35,902 nt of DNA. Origin: Streptomyces himastatinicus ATCC 53653 (GTDB lineage: Bacteria; Actinomycetota; Actinomycetes; Streptomycetales; Streptomycetaceae). Below are positions 35,184 to 35,902 of the stretch, one piece after another. Position 1 is the stretch's first letter; each line of letters begins with the position of its first letter. Where the stretch lies: assembly GCF_000158915.1 (NCBI RefSeq), contig NZ_GG657754.1:2396750-2432651 (forward strand), in the 5' to 3' direction. Under the pieces are notes generated by a model. It was not told the DNA's origin and searched no databases. It was given only the letters and a program-made list of their open reading frames with translations. Position numbers and translations under genes: made by a program.

Positions 35184-35902
35184 GCCATCGAGACCGGCGA
35201 GGCGGAGGAGCAGCGATTTGACGTCGGTGGCGGCCACGCGGCCGGGCACGGTGTCCGGCCGGGAGCAGATGAGCACCGGCCCGTCCTCGTCCCGGTCCGG
35301 CAACCGGCCGTGGCTGCCGCGCACCGGGGACGGATCGAGCGGGACGACGGCCATCCGGTAGCGCATCCCGAGCTTCTTGCGGGCCAGCGCGGTGGCCGCC
35401 TTGACGCGCACATACGGGTCGACGGGGTCGAGGAAGAGTTCGGCCGGGTCGTAGCCGGGCTTGCGGTGGATGTCCACCAGCCGGGCGAAGTCGGGCGCGC
35501 GGTCGTCGTGCAGCCAGTAGTAGTACGTGAACCAGGCGTCCGGCTCGGCCACCGCGACCAGTTCCCCCGCGCGGGGGTGGTCCAGGCCGTGCGCCTTCTT
35601 CCCCTCGTCGTCGAGGAGTTCGGCGAGCCCCGGCAGACCGTCGAGGGCGGCCCGGGTGGCGGCCAGGTCCTCGGCGCGGCGTACGTAGACGTGCGCGAGC
35701 TGGTGGTCGGCCACCGCGAAGGCGCGGGAGGCGCCCGGGTCCAGGTACTCCATACCGTCCTGGGTGTGCACCTCCAGCAGCCCGGCGCGGCGCAGCGCCC
35801 GGTTGATGTCCACGGGGCGGGACACGCGGGTGATGCCGTACTCGGACAGCGCCACGACGGTACGGCCGCGGGCCCGCGCGTCGTCCAGCAGCGGCCCCAG
35901 GG
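35178..35902 (-). CDS. alkaline-phosphatase-superfamily phosphodiesterase, C-terminal part
   Basis: The reading frame is open to the right window end, so only the last 240 or so residues are seen. ALSEYGITRVSRPVDINRAL, HTQDGMEYLDPGASRAFAVADHQLAHVYV (with DxxxH-type Asp and His residues), and GLDHPRAGELVAVAEPDAWFTYYYW match the C-terminal half of type I phosphodiesterase/nucleotide pyrophosphatase enzymes in the alkaline phosphatase superfamily; Asp/His residues here complete a two-zinc centre whose first half lies outside. The domain resembles the phosphodiesterase partner of the ebo gene clusters. It lies upstream of the isomerase-like gene in the same direction, separated by the heptamer array. 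Confidence 0.85.
   Translation of the reverse strand, partial: LGPLLDDARARGRTVVALSEYGITRVSRPVDINRALRRAGLLEVHTQDGMEYLDPGASRAFAVADHQLAHVYVRRAEDLAATRAALDGLPGLAELLDDEGKKAHGLDHPRAGELVAVAEPDAWFTYYYWLHDDRAPDFARLVDIHRKPGYDPAELFLDPVDPYVRVKAATALARKKLGMRYRMAVVPLDPSPVRGSHGRLPDRDEDGPVLICSRPDTVPGRVAATDVKSLLLRLAGLDGS

Overview
The window looks like Streptomyces or a very close actinomycete. It has high-GC coding DNA with strong third-position GC bias, many Tat and Sec exported glycoside hydrolases with ricin-type (CBM13) or CBM6 modules, two tandem copies of the 14-bp cellulose-utilisation palindrome TGGGAGCGCTCCCA, and sparse TTA codons that sit in a striking subset of genes. All functional calls are read from sequence and recalled family motifs; no search was run.

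Layout. (1) 1-5832, metabolic and regulatory genes: the N-terminal part of a Rieske iron-sulfur protein (leaves the window at base 1), an Orn/Lys/Arg-type PLP decarboxylase, a TetR repressor divergent from a DUF1330 + alpha/beta-hydrolase pair, two small conserved proteins, and a second TetR repressor divergent from an NTF2-like + heavy-metal-binding pair. Both TetR intergenic regions hold clear palindromic operators. (2) 5936-16548, first saccharolytic block: a Tat-exported GH43-like protein; a leftward group GH54 arabinofuranosidase, GH43-CBM6, Tat-exported esterase-like hydrolase; a FadR-type GntR regulator; then rightward a collapsed MalG-type ABC permease pseudogene, an unrecognised 643-aa cytoplasmic protein and a secreted beta-helix (GH141-like) protein. 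(3) 16542-26296, second saccharolytic block: GH6 cellulase behind two CebR-type boxes, another GntR regulator, a leftward three-gene run in which every enzyme ends in a ricin-type lectin module (GH39-like, GH59 galactocerebrosidase-like, GH29 fucosidase), and a GH62 arabinofuranosidase. (4) 26657-27187: a serine-recombinase zinc-ribbon remnant and a tRNA-Leu(GAG) with a strong terminator. (5) 27513-34060, oxalate operon: TPP-dependent decarboxylase, formyl-CoA:oxalate CoA-transferase (frc), NDP-forming acyl-CoA synthetase and an OxlT-like MFS transporter. (6) 34076-35902: a Tat-exported sugar-isomerase-like protein and a phosphodiesterase-like gene cut by the window end, separated by a 12-unit heptanucleotide repeat.

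How it fits together. The CAZymes would release arabinose, xylose, galactose, fucose and glucose units from plant cell-wall polymers such as arabinoxylan, arabinogalactan and cellulose. Oxalate, abundant in plant material, would be consumed by the neighbouring operon. Two arabinofuranosidase genes (GH54 and GH62) share the operator TTCG-N6-CGAACA. Seven of 29 protein genes carry in-frame TTA codons, six of them for exported enzymes or oxalate transport plus the Rieske gene, which suggests developmental (bldA tRNA) gating of this plant-matter locus. The least explained elements are the 643-aa protein translationally coupled to the beta-helix enzyme, the permease relic in front of it, and the heptamer array.
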